Shown here one piece after another: positions 1-9,750 of a stretch of 37,128 bases of DNA. The DNA comes from UBA8437 sp003445035 (GTDB lineage: Bacteria; Planctomycetota; Planctomycetia; Planctomycetales; Planctomycetaceae), in assembly GCA_937901285.1 (NCBI GenBank), contig CALCHI010000358.1:1-37128 (forward strand). Direction: 5' to 3'. Below the pieces are notes generated by a model. It saw only the letters and a program-made list of their open reading frames with translations. It had not been told where the DNA came from and did no database searches. A program made the translations under genes and the position numbers. How positions within the stretch are numbered: the stretch's first letter is position 1; every line of letters starts with the position of its first letter.

Positions 1-2
1 GG

Positions 3-3000
3 CCGTTCGAGGGGGCCTTCCTGTGCGCCATCGACCTGGCCACCGGGCAACCCGCCGAAATCTACGGGCCCGCTGACTTCGAGCCACAGCACGCCGTCCG
101 CACGCTCAGGGACCTCACCCCCCAGGGCTACCTCGCGCTCACCTCGAGAAAGCTCTACATCCCCTGTGGCCGCGCCGTGGCCGCCTGCCTGGACCTCAAA
201 ACCAACCAGTTCGTCTCGCACACCTACAGCACTTCCAACACGACCAACTACCACGTGGTCGCCCAGGGCCGCTGGCTGTTCCACGGTTCCATCGCCTACG
301 ACACCGCGACCAAGACCACGCTGGGCACCCGCAACCACAAGCCGGTCACCACTCCGACCCGGGCCTTCGTCGCGGAAAACGGCCAGGTGGTTGCCTACGA
401 CCTCCAGAACCCCAAGAAAGTGACCGGCAAGGACCGTCGCGGCCGCAATGTCACCAGCACGGTGCTGACCAAGCTGTGGTCTGTGGCCAATGCCAGCGTG
501 CAGAAGGTCCCCGCCGGAAATGCCTACAAGAAGTTCCTGGCGGCCAACCCGCTGGCCATCGATCTCAAGGCCGGAAAGCGGCTCTACGGACACCAGGGCT
601 CTCTGTTGTTTGCCGTCGATCCTCCCGCCGCCGGCAAGCCGGGACAGGTGACATGGAAGACAACCATCACCGGCACGCCCGGTTCGCAGATCGCTGCCGA
701 CGGACGGCTGTTCGTGACCACCCGCGAGGGGCAGCTGCTGTGCTTCTCGGCTGAGAAGGGGCCTGGAAACGTGAGCGAATCGGTGGCAGACGCCAAGCCG
801 GCCGCCTCGCCCCGCGCCGCCAGCATTCTCAAGACGGCCGGTTCCGACTCGGGCTTCGGACTGGTGCTGGGCATCGGCGACGGATCACTGGTCGAAGCCC
901 TCGCGCGGCAGAGCCACCTGCGGCTGATCTGCGTCGACCCGGATCCGGCCCGCATCGATGCCCTACGTCGTCGCCTCGACCGTCTCGGACTCTACGGGCA
1001 TCGCGTGGCCGCCCTGGCCGCCGACCCGCTGAACTGCGGCCTGCCCCCCTACATCGCCAACGTGATCACCAGCGAATCGCTGGAGTGGGCCGGAGGACCG
1101 GACAACGGCCCGAAACTGGCCCGGCTGGTCTTCGGCTGCCTCCGCCCCTATGGAGGCACCGCGGCCCTGTCGATTCCCGGAGACGGATCTGCGGCATTCC
1201 TCAAGCAGGTGACCGGGATGAAACTGCCCGGTGCTCAGACCAGCATGTCTGATGGTCTGGCCGTGGTTCGACGCGAGGGCGCCCTGCCGGGTGCCGCCGA
1301 CTGGACACACGAGTACGGCGACCCCTCCAACTCGCTGATGTCACAGGACCAGCTGGTCCGCGCCCCCCTGGGCGTGCTGTGGTTCGGAGGCCCCGCCTCC
1401 GACGGGAGCCTGTTCTACAACCGCCATTTCTGGGGTCCGAGCATGGCCGTCATCGACGGCCGCATGATCCTGCAGGGTCCCGGCAAGCTGTCGGCCGTGG
1501 ACGTCTACACCGGCCGCATCCTCTGGCAGACGCCCCTGGTCGATGACGAGAACTACCGGGCCGGGCGACGCGGCAACGACTTCGAAAAGTCACTGGCCGG
1601 GTTCCACTTCCTGGCCGTCCGCGACGGGATCTACCTGGTCCACAAGGGTCGCATCCTGAAAATCGATCCCGCCAGTGGTAAGCAACTGGCGGTCTTCGCT
1701 CCGTCAAAGAAGGGCGACACCTGGGGCCGCATCCGCGTCCAGGGAGACCTGCTGATCGGCACCATCCATCGGGTACAGGGAAAACGGGGCCGCGTGCCCA
1801 CCGAACTCCAGGTGCTGAACCGCCAGACCGGCAAGCTGATCTGGAAACACACTGCCGAGATGACCGTCCCGCTGGTGGCCGTCAGCAGCGACACGCTTTA
1901 CTGCCTCGACGGTATCCTCGAAGGACTCTTCAAGGACTGGGCTCGCAGGGGCCTGGTCCCCAAGTCCGACCCGGTTCGCTACCTCAAGGCATTCGATCTC
2001 AAGACCGGCAAGCTGAAGTGGAAGTACACCACCGACCTGGTCGTGACCTGGATGAATTACTCGACGGACCACGACGTGCTGATGGCCTCGAACAAGAAGG
2101 GCATGGTCGCCTACCGGGGCGGAGACGGAGAGGAACTGTGGAGAAAGTACAGCGAGGGGAAGGGATTCCTGGGCCACCCCGAGAGTTACTGGGACCGGGT
2201 GATCGTCTCGGGGAACCGCGTGATCGACCAGCGGGGACCGGGCAAGGCGTACAACATTCTGACCGGTGAACCGATCCTGCGACGTGATCCGATCACCGGA
2301 AAGGAAGTGCCCTGGGAGTTCACCAAGAGCGGACACCACTGCAACTATGCAATCGCCAGCCCGCACCTGTTGACCTTCCGGGCCGCCTCGGCGGGGTTCA
2401 CCGATGTCGAGACCGGCAACACCGCCCGGCTCCAGGGATTCCGCTCGGGTTGCCGCAACAGCCTGATCCCGGCCAACGGAGTGCTCAACTCGCCCAACTT
2501 CGCACACGGCTGTGTCTGCGGCTACTCGCTGTTCACCTCGTTGGCCTTCACACACGTGCCACGGGCCGAGATGTGGAGTTACAGCGCGCTGAAGCCGTCC
2601 GATTCATCGGTCAAGAGGCTGGGTGTCAACCTCGGAGCCCCCGGAGACCGAATGGCTAAGGACGGGACGCTGTGGCTCGACTACCCCAGCGTCGGCGGTT
2701 CATCGCCGGATGTCCGCATCACCGCCAAGGGCAAGCCTCGCACCTTCCGCCAGCACACCTCGCTGGTGACCGCCAAGGACCACGGCTGGGTCGCCTCGTC
2801 CGGGGTCACCGGCCTGCAGACTTTGACCATTCGTCTGGACAAGACCGCCAAGGCTCCGCGGTCCTACACCGTGCGACTGCACTTCTGCGAACCCGATGAC
2901 GTCAAACCCGGACAGCGGGTCTTCGACGTCCGCCTGGGCGGCAAATCCGTTCTCGAGGAATTCGACGTGATGGCCACCACCCGCACCCGCCACAAGGCGG

Positions 3001-3110
3001 TGGTTCGAGAGTTCAAGAAGGTCGCCGCCGCGAGCGAGTTGACCATCGATCTGGTGGCCCGCACCGGCATACCGCTTCTCAACGGAGTAGAGATCGTCGC
3101 GGAGGATTAG
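3..3110 (+). CDS. PQQ-type beta-propeller protein with inserted methyltransferase-like domain and malectin-like tail (5' truncated)
   Basis: The frame is already open at the left edge, so the true start lies outside the window; a GTG at 177 is internal. About 1035 residues are visible. Repeats such as LDLKTNQF, IDLKAGKRLYG, VDVYTGRILWQ, LNRQTGKLIWK and FDLKTGKLKWKY are blades of a PQQ/BamB-like propeller. Around visible residues 280-400 the propeller is interrupted by a Rossmann-like stretch with LVLGIGDGS (SAM-binding motif I), then LICVDPDPARID (acidic loop) and NVITSE, resembling a class I methyltransferase. The last ~95 residues (YTVRLHFCEPDD, GQRVFDVRLGG, LLNGVEIV) match a malectin-like carbohydrate-binding fold. 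It is probably a cell-surface or periplasmic protein. Whether the methyltransferase-like part binds SAM is unknown; it may be a degenerate structural insertion. Confidence 0.85.
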   Translation, partial: PFEGAFLCAIDLATGQPAEIYGPADFEPQHAVRTLRDLTPQGYLALTSRKLYIPCGRAVAACLDLKTNQFVSHTYSTSNTTNYHVVAQGRWLFHGSIAYDTATKTTLGTRNHKPVTTPTRAFVAENGQVVAYDLQNPKKVTGKDRRGRNVTSTVLTKLWSVANASVQKVPAGNAYKKFLAANPLAIDLKAGKRLYGHQGSLLFAVDPPAAGKPGQVTWKTTITGTPGSQIAADGRLFVTTREGQLLCFSAEKGPGNVSESVADAKPAASPRAASILKTAGSDSGFGLVLGIGDGSLVEALARQSHLRLICVDPDPARIDALRRRLDRLGLYGHRVAALAADPLNCGLPPYIANVITSESLEWAGGPDNGPKLARLVFGCLRPYGGTAALSIPGDGSAAFLKQVTGMKLPGAQTSMSDGLAVVRREGALPGAADWTHEYGDPSNSLMSQDQLVRAPLGVLWFGGPASDGSLFYNRHFWGPSMAVIDGRMILQGPGKLSAVDVYTGRILWQTPLVDDENYRAGRRGNDFEKSLAGFHFLAVRDGIYLVHKGRILKIDPASGKQLAVFAPSKKGDTWGRIRVQGDLLIGTIHRVQGKRGRVPTELQVLNRQTGKLIWKHTAEMTVPLVAVSSDTLYCLDGILEGLFKDWARRGLVPKSDPVRYLKAFDLKTGKLKWKYTTDLVVTWMNYSTDHDVLMASNKKGMVAYRGGDGEELWRKYSEGKGFLGHPESYWDRVIVSGNRVIDQRGPGKAYNILTGEPILRRDPITGKEVPWEFTKSGHHCNYAIASPHLLTFRAASAGFTDVETGNTARLQGFRSGCRNSLIPANGVLNSPNFAHGCVCGYSLFTSLAFTHVPRAEMWSYSALKPSDSSVKRLGVNLGAPGDRMAKDGTLWLDYPSVGGSSPDVRITAKGKPRTFRQHTSLVTAKDHGWVASSGVTGLQTLTIRLDKTAKAPRSYTVRLHFCEPDDVKPGQRVFDVRLGGKSVLEEFDVMATTRTRHKAVVREFKKVAAASELTIDLVARTGIPLLNGVEIVAED

Positions 3111-3221
3111 AACGGAGAATGGTCACGGGGCCGATCGGCAAGCTAGACTGGGTTGGTCGGCGGCCGCATTTCGGCCCCGCGGTGACCCCGGTTCAACAAC
3201 CATCTCCGACGAATACCCGAC

Positions 3222-4082
3222 ATGAAACTCACTTGTCGCCTGCCACTGTTGGCTTCCGCAATCGTGGTGACGGCGATCGCGGCCACCTTGGCCCAGGACG
3301 TCAAGCCGGCCCAGGGGCTGGTCTATCCCCTGGACGTCTCGGTCACGGCCGACGCCAAGACCCTGTTCCTGGTCGACCGCAAGCTTCCCGGCCTCTGGAA
3401 AGCCGGCGCGGACGGAAAGCTCGCCGTGTTTTTCCAGGCCAGCAAGAAATTCCGCACTCCGTTGAATGCCGTCCGCTGCATCGCCGCCGACGGCAAGGGC
3501 GGATTGCTGGTGGGAGATTCGGGAACCCGGGAGGTCTACCGGTTCTCTGCCGATGGCAAGTCCACCCCACTGACCAAGGGCGGCATCGGTATCGCCATGG
3601 GCATCGCGGTCAACGCCAAGGGGATCATCTTTGTCAGTGATCTCGAGCTGCAGAGGATCTGGACCGTACCGGCTGCCGGAGGCGACCCCAAGGAATTCGC
3701 CGTGCTGCCGGCCCCCAGGGGAATGACGTTCGACAAGAACGGCCATTTGTGGGTCGTCTCGGGCGGACCCAGGAACCAACTGGTCAAGATCGCTGCCGAC
3801 GGCAAGATCACCCCGGTGGTCAAGGATCGGACCTTCATCTATCCCAACGACGTCGCCGTCGCTGCCGACGGCACCGCCTACGTCAGCGACGGTTACGCCG
3901 ACTGCATCTGGAAGGTGGCCGCTGACGGCAAGGCGACCAAGTGGGTCAGCGGCAAGCCGCTCGACAACCCCGTCGGACTCGACTGGCAAGGCACCAACCT
4001 GCTGGTGGTCGACTCGAGGGCGAAGCAGCTCTTCAGCATCACCCCCGACGCCAAGCTCGCACCCGTCAAGCTCGGCAATTAG
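3222..4082 (+). CDS. Secreted NHL/SMP-30-like beta-propeller protein
   Basis: This 286-residue protein has a signal peptide (MKLTCRLPLLASAIVV, cleavage likely after ATLAQ). Six or so blades follow with repeated AADGK/ADG turns and strands such as LFLVDR, GLLVGDS, IIFVSDL, LWVVSG and TAYVSDG. This pattern is typical of NHL-repeat or SMP-30/gluconolactonase-like six-bladed propellers. No lactonase metal ligands can be assigned with certainty, so no reaction is proposed. The ATG at 3222 lies 111 bases after the preceding stop. The upstream sequence has no good Shine-Dalgarno match, which is not unusual in planctomycetes. The preceding gene is also a propeller protein, but cotranscription is only an inference. 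Confidence 0.8.
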   Translation: MKLTCRLPLLASAIVVTAIAATLAQDVKPAQGLVYPLDVSVTADAKTLFLVDRKLPGLWKAGADGKLAVFFQASKKFRTPLNAVRCIAADGKGGLLVGDSGTREVYRFSADGKSTPLTKGGIGIAMGIAVNAKGIIFVSDLELQRIWTVPAAGGDPKEFAVLPAPRGMTFDKNGHLWVVSGGPRNQLVKIAADGKITPVVKDRTFIYPNDVAVAADGTAYVSDGYADCIWKVAADGKATKWVSGKPLDNPVGLDWQGTNLLVVDSRAKQLFSITPDAKLAPVKLGN

Positions 4083-4199
4083 GGCGTACTCCGCTATCGG
4101 CCACGACCAAATCGCACCGTGCTCCGTCAGGGCGTTGCTTGACTGGCTTGCCCAACCGTCACGTCCGTTGATCCCGTCACGTCGGGCTCCAGCAACTTG

Positions 4200-4229
4200 T
4201 TGACGACGGTCGAAAACCGGTCCTATACT
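4200..4229 (+). promoter_or_regulatory. Sigma70-type promoter for the 4299 gene
   Basis: TTGACG at 4200-4205, an 18-base spacer and TATACT at 4224-4229. Transcription would begin about 4236, some 60 bases before the ATG at 4299. This argues against the longer frame that opens at 4197. Confidence 0.7.
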
Positions 4230-4298
4230 CGAACTGACACGTTCAACCGACTGCGGCCCGACCTCGCTGTACAGGAAATCCTCTTCCAGGTCCCTGCA

Positions 4299-4718
4299 AT
4301 GCCCGCCCCCCGTCAGCAACCCACCGAACGATCGGCACTGCCGCGACTGGGTGTCCTGGCCGCGATGGCCGGGGTGATGCTGGGTGGCCAGTTGGTCTCC
4401 GAGGCCAGGGCGAGTTGCGGGGACTACCTGCACAGCAATTCGACCGCGGCCATGACAACACCGATCGAATCCGGTGACAGCAAGCCGGCCGGCACTCCAG
4501 CCGAATCCCCCTGTCAAAACGGCCATTGTGACAATGCTCCCTCGCCGATGCCGGTGCCCCCGGCCCCGGCACCAACCTCGCAAAACGACGAGGTCTCCGA
4601 TGTCGGCTGGACCGCCGTGGACGGTTCGCCCAGTGCCTCGGCTCGCCTTGATGACTCCGGGGACGACCGCGGTCGACCGGGTCACCGGTCCCGCATCGAA
4701 CGTCCGCCCCGCGGCTGA
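4299..4718 (+). CDS. Small exported Cys/Pro-rich hypothetical protein
   Basis: This is a 139-residue protein starting at the ATG at 4299, chosen because a promoter lies at 4200-4229 and because a hydrophobic segment (LGVLAAMAGVMLGG) then sits near the N-terminus as a signal peptide or anchor. After it come ASCGDYL, then CQNGHCDN, then PSPMPVPPAPAP, and a charged tail rich in Asp, Arg and Ser. The three cysteines (SCGDYL and the C-x4-C pair) followed by a Pro-rich stretch resemble small proteins I associate with planctomycete genomes, but I cannot name a family. It precedes the multihaem cytochrome by 133 bases on the same strand and may be expressed with it. A function cannot be assigned. Confidence 0.65.
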   Translation: MPAPRQQPTERSALPRLGVLAAMAGVMLGGQLVSEARASCGDYLHSNSTAAMTTPIESGDSKPAGTPAESPCQNGHCDNAPSPMPVPPAPAPTSQNDEVSDVGWTAVDGSPSASARLDDSGDDRGRPGHRSRIERPPRG

Positions 4719-4851
4719 TCCAATCTCGATGTGACGCGACCGGTCCGTCCCGATGAGACCGGTCTCCGACCGCCGTTGCCGGCAACAGCCACTCTTCCTG
4801 CGCCCGGCTGTCCGCATCCGCGGCAGATCCTCACCCGGGGGTTTCGTCCCG

Positions 4852-7803
4852 ATGTCTCAACGCGAACAACAACCGACCACCTCGACACCGAATCCCCCCA
4901 AGAGGCTTTACGTCCGCGCGGTCACACCGGGCCTCAGGAAACTCCTGTGGATCGTCTTTGTCCTGGTCGCGCTGCTCTCGGCCAACGCCGCCTACCTTTC
5001 GGCGATCACCGGCATGCAGTGGGTCACCGGCGAGGTCTACCAGACACACTTCTATTTCCTGATGCTGCTGGGCCACATCGTGGTCGGGCTGTTGCTGGTT
5101 GTGCCGTTGATCGTCTTCGGCGGCCTGCACATCCGAAACGCCCACGGTCGCAGCAACAGGAGAGCCGTCCGGGTCGGCTACGTCCTGTTCGCCGTGTCGA
5201 TCGCCGTGCTGGTGACCGGTTTCGCCCTGGTGCGGGTCGAGAACGTCATCGATCTCAAGCATCCCCTGGGCCGCAACGTCGTCTACTGGCTGCACGTGGC
5301 ATTGCCGTTGATCGCCGGATGGTTGTACTGGCTGCATCGCCTGGCCGGCCCGCGAATCAAGTGGCACATCGGCGGGCGGTTTGCCGCCGTCTCGGCAATC
5401 GCCGTCGTCCTCATGGTCGCGATGCACTCCCAGGACCCCAGGCAGTGGAACGTCGTGGGATCCGACGAGGGAGTCCAGTACTTCGAACCTTCACTGGCGC
5501 GAACCACCAGCGGCAAGTTCATCCCGCGTGAAGCCCTGATGATGGACAGTTACTGCAAGAAGTGTCACCCCGACACGCATGCGGCCTGGTCCGACAGCGT
5601 CCACCGTTTCAGTTCGTTCAACAACGCCGCCTACCTGCCCAGTGTCCGCGAGACACGAAAGGTCTCGTTCGAACACGACGGCAACGTCCGCGCCTCGCGG
5701 TGGTGCGCCGGTTGCCACGACCCCGTGCCGTTCTTCAGCGGGGCCTTCGATCAGAAGGACTACGACGACGTCAACGACCCCACCGCTCACGCAGGTGTCA
5801 CCTGCACCGTCTGCCACGCGATCACGCACATCAACAGCAACCGGGGCAACTCCGACTACACCATCGAGGAACCGCTGCACTACCCCTTCGCTTACAGCGA
5901 CAACCCGGTGCTGCAATGGATCAACAACCAGCTGGTCAAAGCCAAGCCCGATTTCCACAAGAAGACGTTCCTCAAGCCACACCACAAGACAACCGAGTTC
6001 TGCAGCGTCTGCCACAAGGTGCACCTGCCGCTGGCGTTGAACAAGTTCAAGCAGATCGACGGCAACAGCTACCAGAAATCCTTCATCCGCGGACAAAACC
6101 ACTACGACGCGTTTCTGCTGTCCGGGCTGGGGCATGGAGCTTCCAGCTTCTACTACCCGCCAAAGGCCGAGACCAACTGCAACCGGTGCCACATGCCCCT
6201 GGTCGCCTCGAACGACTTCGGAGCCCGACCGTTCGGTGACAGTGGGCAGCTGCAGGTCCACAACCACCTGTTCCCCGGTGCCAACACCGGGATCGCCTGG
6301 TTCCGAGACCGTCCACAGGTGATCGCCTCCCAACAGGAATTCCTGGCCGGCACGATGCGAGTCGACCTGTTCGGGATCCGCGACGGCGGAGGCCTTTCGG
6401 ACCGACTGCACGCGCCGTTGCGGCCCGCAGTCCCGACATTGAAGGCCGGAACCAGCTACCTGCTCGACGCGGTGATCCGCACCGTCAAGCTGGGGCACCT
6501 GTTCACCCAGGGCACCGTCGATTCGAACGAGGTCTGGCTCGAGGTGACCGTCCGTTCCGGTGACCGGGTGATCGGAGCCAGCGGAAAATTCGATGCCGAT
6601 CGCGAGGTCGATCCCTGGTCGCATTTCGTCAACGTTTTTCTGCTGGACGTCAACGGACGACGGATCGACCGTCGCAATCCGCAGGACATCTTCACGCCCC
6701 TCTACAATCACCAGATTCCGCCCGGGGCCGGGCAGGTCGTTCACTACCAGCTCGAACTCCCCAGGCGGCTCGACGGACCGATCACCGTCGAGGTGAAGCT
6801 CAACTACCGCAAGTTCGACAAGCAGTACACCGACTTCATCGCCCGCAACCACAAGCCCGGCGATCGCGACATTCGCGGACTCGACACCGCCACCGGCCAA
6901 CTGCCCAACCAGTTGCCGGTCACCGTGCTCGCCGTCGATCGGGTCACCTTCCCGGTCGAGGGAGACAACACCGACGTGACCAACGATCCCTCGCCGGTGA
7001 AGACCTGGGTCCGGTGGAACGACTACGGCATCGGGCTGTTCCTGAAAGGCAAGAGCGAACTGCGTCAGGCCGGAGCAGCGTTCGCCGAGGTCGAAAAGCT
7101 GAGTCGATACGACGGCCCGCTGAACCTCGCCCGCGTGCTGTTCCGGGAGGGGCGATTGAACGAAGCGGCCGAGGCTCTCGCCCGAGCCTCGAAACACGCC
7201 GACCCCGCTCCACCGGCCTGGACCATCGCCTGGCTCTCGGGGCTCGTGGCCCGTGACCTCAACCAGCTGGAGAAGGCCGAGAAGAACTTCCGCAGCGTGA
7301 TCGAGGACCGGACAACCGAGATGGCACGACGGGGATTCGACTTCAGCAAGGACTACCGCGTGGTCAACCTGCTGGGCCAGACCTATTTCGACCGGGCCCG
7401 CCAGCTGAGGACACCCGAGGTGGCCAAGCAGAGAAAGGCGTTTCTCGAAAAAGCGGTCGAGACGTTTCACCGGGCACTGGCGATCGATTCGGAGAACGTC
7501 ACCGCACACTACAACCTGCAGCAGCTCTACCGGGAACTGGGCGACAACCCGAAGGCCCGGTACCACACCGAGCTGCACGCGAAATTCAAGCCCGACGACA
7601 ACGCACGGGACCAGGCGGTCGGCCGCGCCAAGGCCCGTTACCCAGCGGCCAATGCCGCCGCCGAGGAACCGGTTTTCTATCGCCTGCAACGGCCCGGGGC
7701 ACCCGGGTTGCCCTCGGCCGCGAGGGACCCGGACGGCCGACGACAACTCCCGACCAAGTCGGAAGAACCGCATCTGACGACGCAGAGTGGAGTGAACGAA
7801 TGA
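4852..7803 (+). CDS. Membrane-anchored five-haem cytochrome c with C-terminal TPR repeats
   Basis: This is a 983-residue protein. The ATG at 4852 (MSQREQQ) is preferred over an in-frame ATG at 4753 because the extra residues are Arg-rich and lie before the hydrophobic domain. Residues ~20-200 contain about five membrane helices (for example LLWIVFVLVALLSANAAYL and HIVVGLLLVVPLIVFGG). Then come five CxxCH haem-attachment motifs, starting near residues 235 (CKKCH), 285 (CAGCH), 318 (CTVCH), 384 (CSVCH) and 443 (CNRCH), resembling cytochrome c554-type multihaem domains. A beta-rich region follows, and TPR-like helices occupy about residues 720-930. It overlaps the next gene by 4 bases (ATGA), implying translational coupling. 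It likely moves electrons between the membrane and the periplasm; donor and acceptor are unknown. Confidence 0.85.
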   Translation: MSQREQQPTTSTPNPPKRLYVRAVTPGLRKLLWIVFVLVALLSANAAYLSAITGMQWVTGEVYQTHFYFLMLLGHIVVGLLLVVPLIVFGGLHIRNAHGRSNRRAVRVGYVLFAVSIAVLVTGFALVRVENVIDLKHPLGRNVVYWLHVALPLIAGWLYWLHRLAGPRIKWHIGGRFAAVSAIAVVLMVAMHSQDPRQWNVVGSDEGVQYFEPSLARTTSGKFIPREALMMDSYCKKCHPDTHAAWSDSVHRFSSFNNAAYLPSVRETRKVSFEHDGNVRASRWCAGCHDPVPFFSGAFDQKDYDDVNDPTAHAGVTCTVCHAITHINSNRGNSDYTIEEPLHYPFAYSDNPVLQWINNQLVKAKPDFHKKTFLKPHHKTTEFCSVCHKVHLPLALNKFKQIDGNSYQKSFIRGQNHYDAFLLSGLGHGASSFYYPPKAETNCNRCHMPLVASNDFGARPFGDSGQLQVHNHLFPGANTGIAWFRDRPQVIASQQEFLAGTMRVDLFGIRDGGGLSDRLHAPLRPAVPTLKAGTSYLLDAVIRTVKLGHLFTQGTVDSNEVWLEVTVRSGDRVIGASGKFDADREVDPWSHFVNVFLLDVNGRRIDRRNPQDIFTPLYNHQIPPGAGQVVHYQLELPRRLDGPITVEVKLNYRKFDKQYTDFIARNHKPGDRDIRGLDTATGQLPNQLPVTVLAVDRVTFPVEGDNTDVTNDPSPVKTWVRWNDYGIGLFLKGKSELRQAGAAFAEVEKLSRYDGPLNLARVLFREGRLNEAAEALARASKHADPAPPAWTIAWLSGLVARDLNQLEKAEKNFRSVIEDRTTEMARRGFDFSKDYRVVNLLGQTYFDRARQLRTPEVAKQRKAFLEKAVETFHRALAIDSENVTAHYNLQQLYRELGDNPKARYHTELHAKFKPDDNARDQAVGRAKARYPAANAAAEEPVFYRLQRPGAPGLPSAARDPDGRRQLPTKSEEPHLTTQSGVNE

Positions 7804-9746
7804 GCGATCAGCCTCCCCAGCCGGACATCACTGCTCCGCAGGATCCCGAACTGCCGATCGACGAGTCGCCGGACTACGATCCCGACACGGTGGAGCAGGA
7901 CGACACGGTCATCGCGGCGGCACTCAAGAGATCGCTGGCCGTCTTCACACTGGCCGCTGTCGTGATCGGAGGAGCCTTCGTCGCCTTCGGGTATCTCGAA
8001 ACGGAGCCCGAAGTGGTCACCGACCGGACACCGCTGGAAGTGCCACAGGTGCCCGAGCGTCCGCAGGCCGAAATCCCCACGGTGATGTTCACTGACATCA
8101 CGGATGAAGCCGGCATCGACTTCGTCCACGAAAACGGCGCCTACGGAGACAAGCTGCTGCCCGAGACCATGGGTGGAGGCTGCGCGTTTCTGGACTTCGA
8201 CGGCGACGGTGACCAGGACCTGCTGCTGGTCAATTCACGCCGCTGGGACTGGGACACCCGTCCCGAGCCCGCCCAACCGGCCCGTCCGGCCCTCTACGCC
8301 AACAACGGAAAGGGCCAGTTCACCGATGTCACCGTCCAACGCGGCCTGGACGTGTCGCTTTACGGCATGGGAGCGGCCGTCGGCGATTTCGACAACGACG
8401 GGCGACCCGACCTGTTCATCTCCGCCGTCGGCCACAACCGGCTGTTCCGCAACACCGGTGAACGGTTCGAGGACGTGACCAAGACGGCCGGGGTCGCCGG
8501 CAAGGAGACCGCGTGGAGTTCCAGCTGCGGATTCTTCGACGCCGATGCCGACGGAGACCTCGACCTGTTCGTCTGCAACTATGTTGGCTGGAGCAAGGAA
8601 TTCGACCTCGCACAGAATTTCACGCTCGACGGCAAGCTCCGTGCCTACGGCCAACCCCAGAAGTTCCCCGGCAGTGCCCCCTATCTCTACCTCAACAACG
8701 GTGACGGAACGTTCGCTGACGCCACCGCCAGGGCCGGCATCGAGGTTCGGAACGCCAGCACCAACATCCCGCTGGCCAAGTCCCTGGGCGTAGCCTTCGC
8801 CGACCTCAACAGCGACGGGCATGTCGACCTGGTCGTCGCCAACGACACGGTTCGCAACTTCCTGTTCCTGGGCAACGGTGACGGGACGTTCAAGGAGGAA
8901 GGCCGCAGTTCGGGAATCGCTTTCGACACCAACGGCAATGCCCGCGGGGCAATGGGCATCGACATCGGCCGGTTCCGCAACTCCGATGAACTGGGGATCG
9001 CCATCGGCAACTTCGCAAACGAAACGACCGCCCTGTACGTTCGCCGCACGCTCGCCGAACAACTTCCCGTATTCCAGGACGAAGCGATCTCCAACGGCAT
9101 CGCGCCACCGACCCGGCCCGAGTTGACCTTCGGAGTCTTCTTCTTCGACAGTGATCTCGACGGGCGGCTCGACATCTTTGCCGCCAACGGACACCTCGAA
9201 GCGGACATCAATCTTGTCCAGCCCAGCCAGCACTACAAACAACCTCCCCAACTGCTGTGGAACTGCGGTCCCGAACACGACAACGAGTTCGTAGCACTCG
9301 ATCCGTCCCAGTGCGGCCCGGACTTCACCGAGCGGATGGTCGGCCGGGGAGCCAGCTTTGCCGACATCGACGGAGACGGAGACCTCGATCTGCTGATCAC
9401 CTCCGTCGGTGGCCGGCCCCGGCTGCTCCGCAACGACCAGAAACTGGGACATCACTGGCTGAGAGTCCGGCTGACGGGGGCCCATCGGGTCAACAGCACG
9501 GCCATCGGAACCTGGGTCGACATCCACACCGCCGACGGTGTTCGCAGCCAGCAGGTGATGCCCACCCGCAGCTATCTCTCCCAGGCGGAACTCCCTGTGA
9601 CCTTCGGATTGGGCAGGATCAACCAGGTCGAGAAACTGGTCGTTCGCTGGCCGGATGGAACGACGCAGGAGATCGACGACCCGAAGATCGACTCATTGCA
9701 CGAGATCACTCACGTCGACACAACGACCGATTCGAAGGGACAATGA
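7800..9746 (+). CDS. FG-GAP/VCBS repeat protein with UnbV/ASPIC domain (CRTAC1-like)
   Basis: This is a 648-residue protein. A single membrane helix at about residues 42-63 (LAVFTLAAVVIGGAFVAFG) anchors it after a short acidic N-terminus. The rest is an integrin-like propeller with calcium-binding loops DFDGDGDQD, DFDNDGRPD, DADADGDLD, DLNSDGHVD, DSDLDGRLD and DIDGDGDLD. The C-terminus has the UnbV/ASPIC signature, including VNSTAIGTWVDI and VVRWPDGTTQEI. The start ATG overlaps the stop of the cytochrome gene, and the AhpD-like gene begins 4 bases after its own stop, so the three form a tight operon. The domain probably mediates extracytoplasmic protein or glycan contacts; no enzymatic activity is evident. 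Confidence 0.9.
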   Translation: MSDQPPQPDITAPQDPELPIDESPDYDPDTVEQDDTVIAAALKRSLAVFTLAAVVIGGAFVAFGYLETEPEVVTDRTPLEVPQVPERPQAEIPTVMFTDITDEAGIDFVHENGAYGDKLLPETMGGGCAFLDFDGDGDQDLLLVNSRRWDWDTRPEPAQPARPALYANNGKGQFTDVTVQRGLDVSLYGMGAAVGDFDNDGRPDLFISAVGHNRLFRNTGERFEDVTKTAGVAGKETAWSSSCGFFDADADGDLDLFVCNYVGWSKEFDLAQNFTLDGKLRAYGQPQKFPGSAPYLYLNNGDGTFADATARAGIEVRNASTNIPLAKSLGVAFADLNSDGHVDLVVANDTVRNFLFLGNGDGTFKEEGRSSGIAFDTNGNARGAMGIDIGRFRNSDELGIAIGNFANETTALYVRRTLAEQLPVFQDEAISNGIAPPTRPELTFGVFFFDSDLDGRLDIFAANGHLEADINLVQPSQHYKQPPQLLWNCGPEHDNEFVALDPSQCGPDFTERMVGRGASFADIDGDGDLDLLITSVGGRPRLLRNDQKLGHHWLRVRLTGAHRVNSTAIGTWVDIHTADGVRSQQVMPTRSYLSQAELPVTFGLGRINQVEKLVVRWPDGTTQEIDDPKIDSLHEITHVDTTTDSKGQ

Positions 9747-9750
9747 CGCG

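Noticed and set aside
3123..4817. A 564-codon open frame on the minus strand
   Set aside because: It runs antisense to a clear propeller gene and the small exported protein, has no domain and a skewed composition; it is a high-GC shadow.
5491..7773. A 760-codon antisense frame
   Set aside because: It mirrors the multihaem cytochrome, whose haem motifs and helices show it is the real gene.
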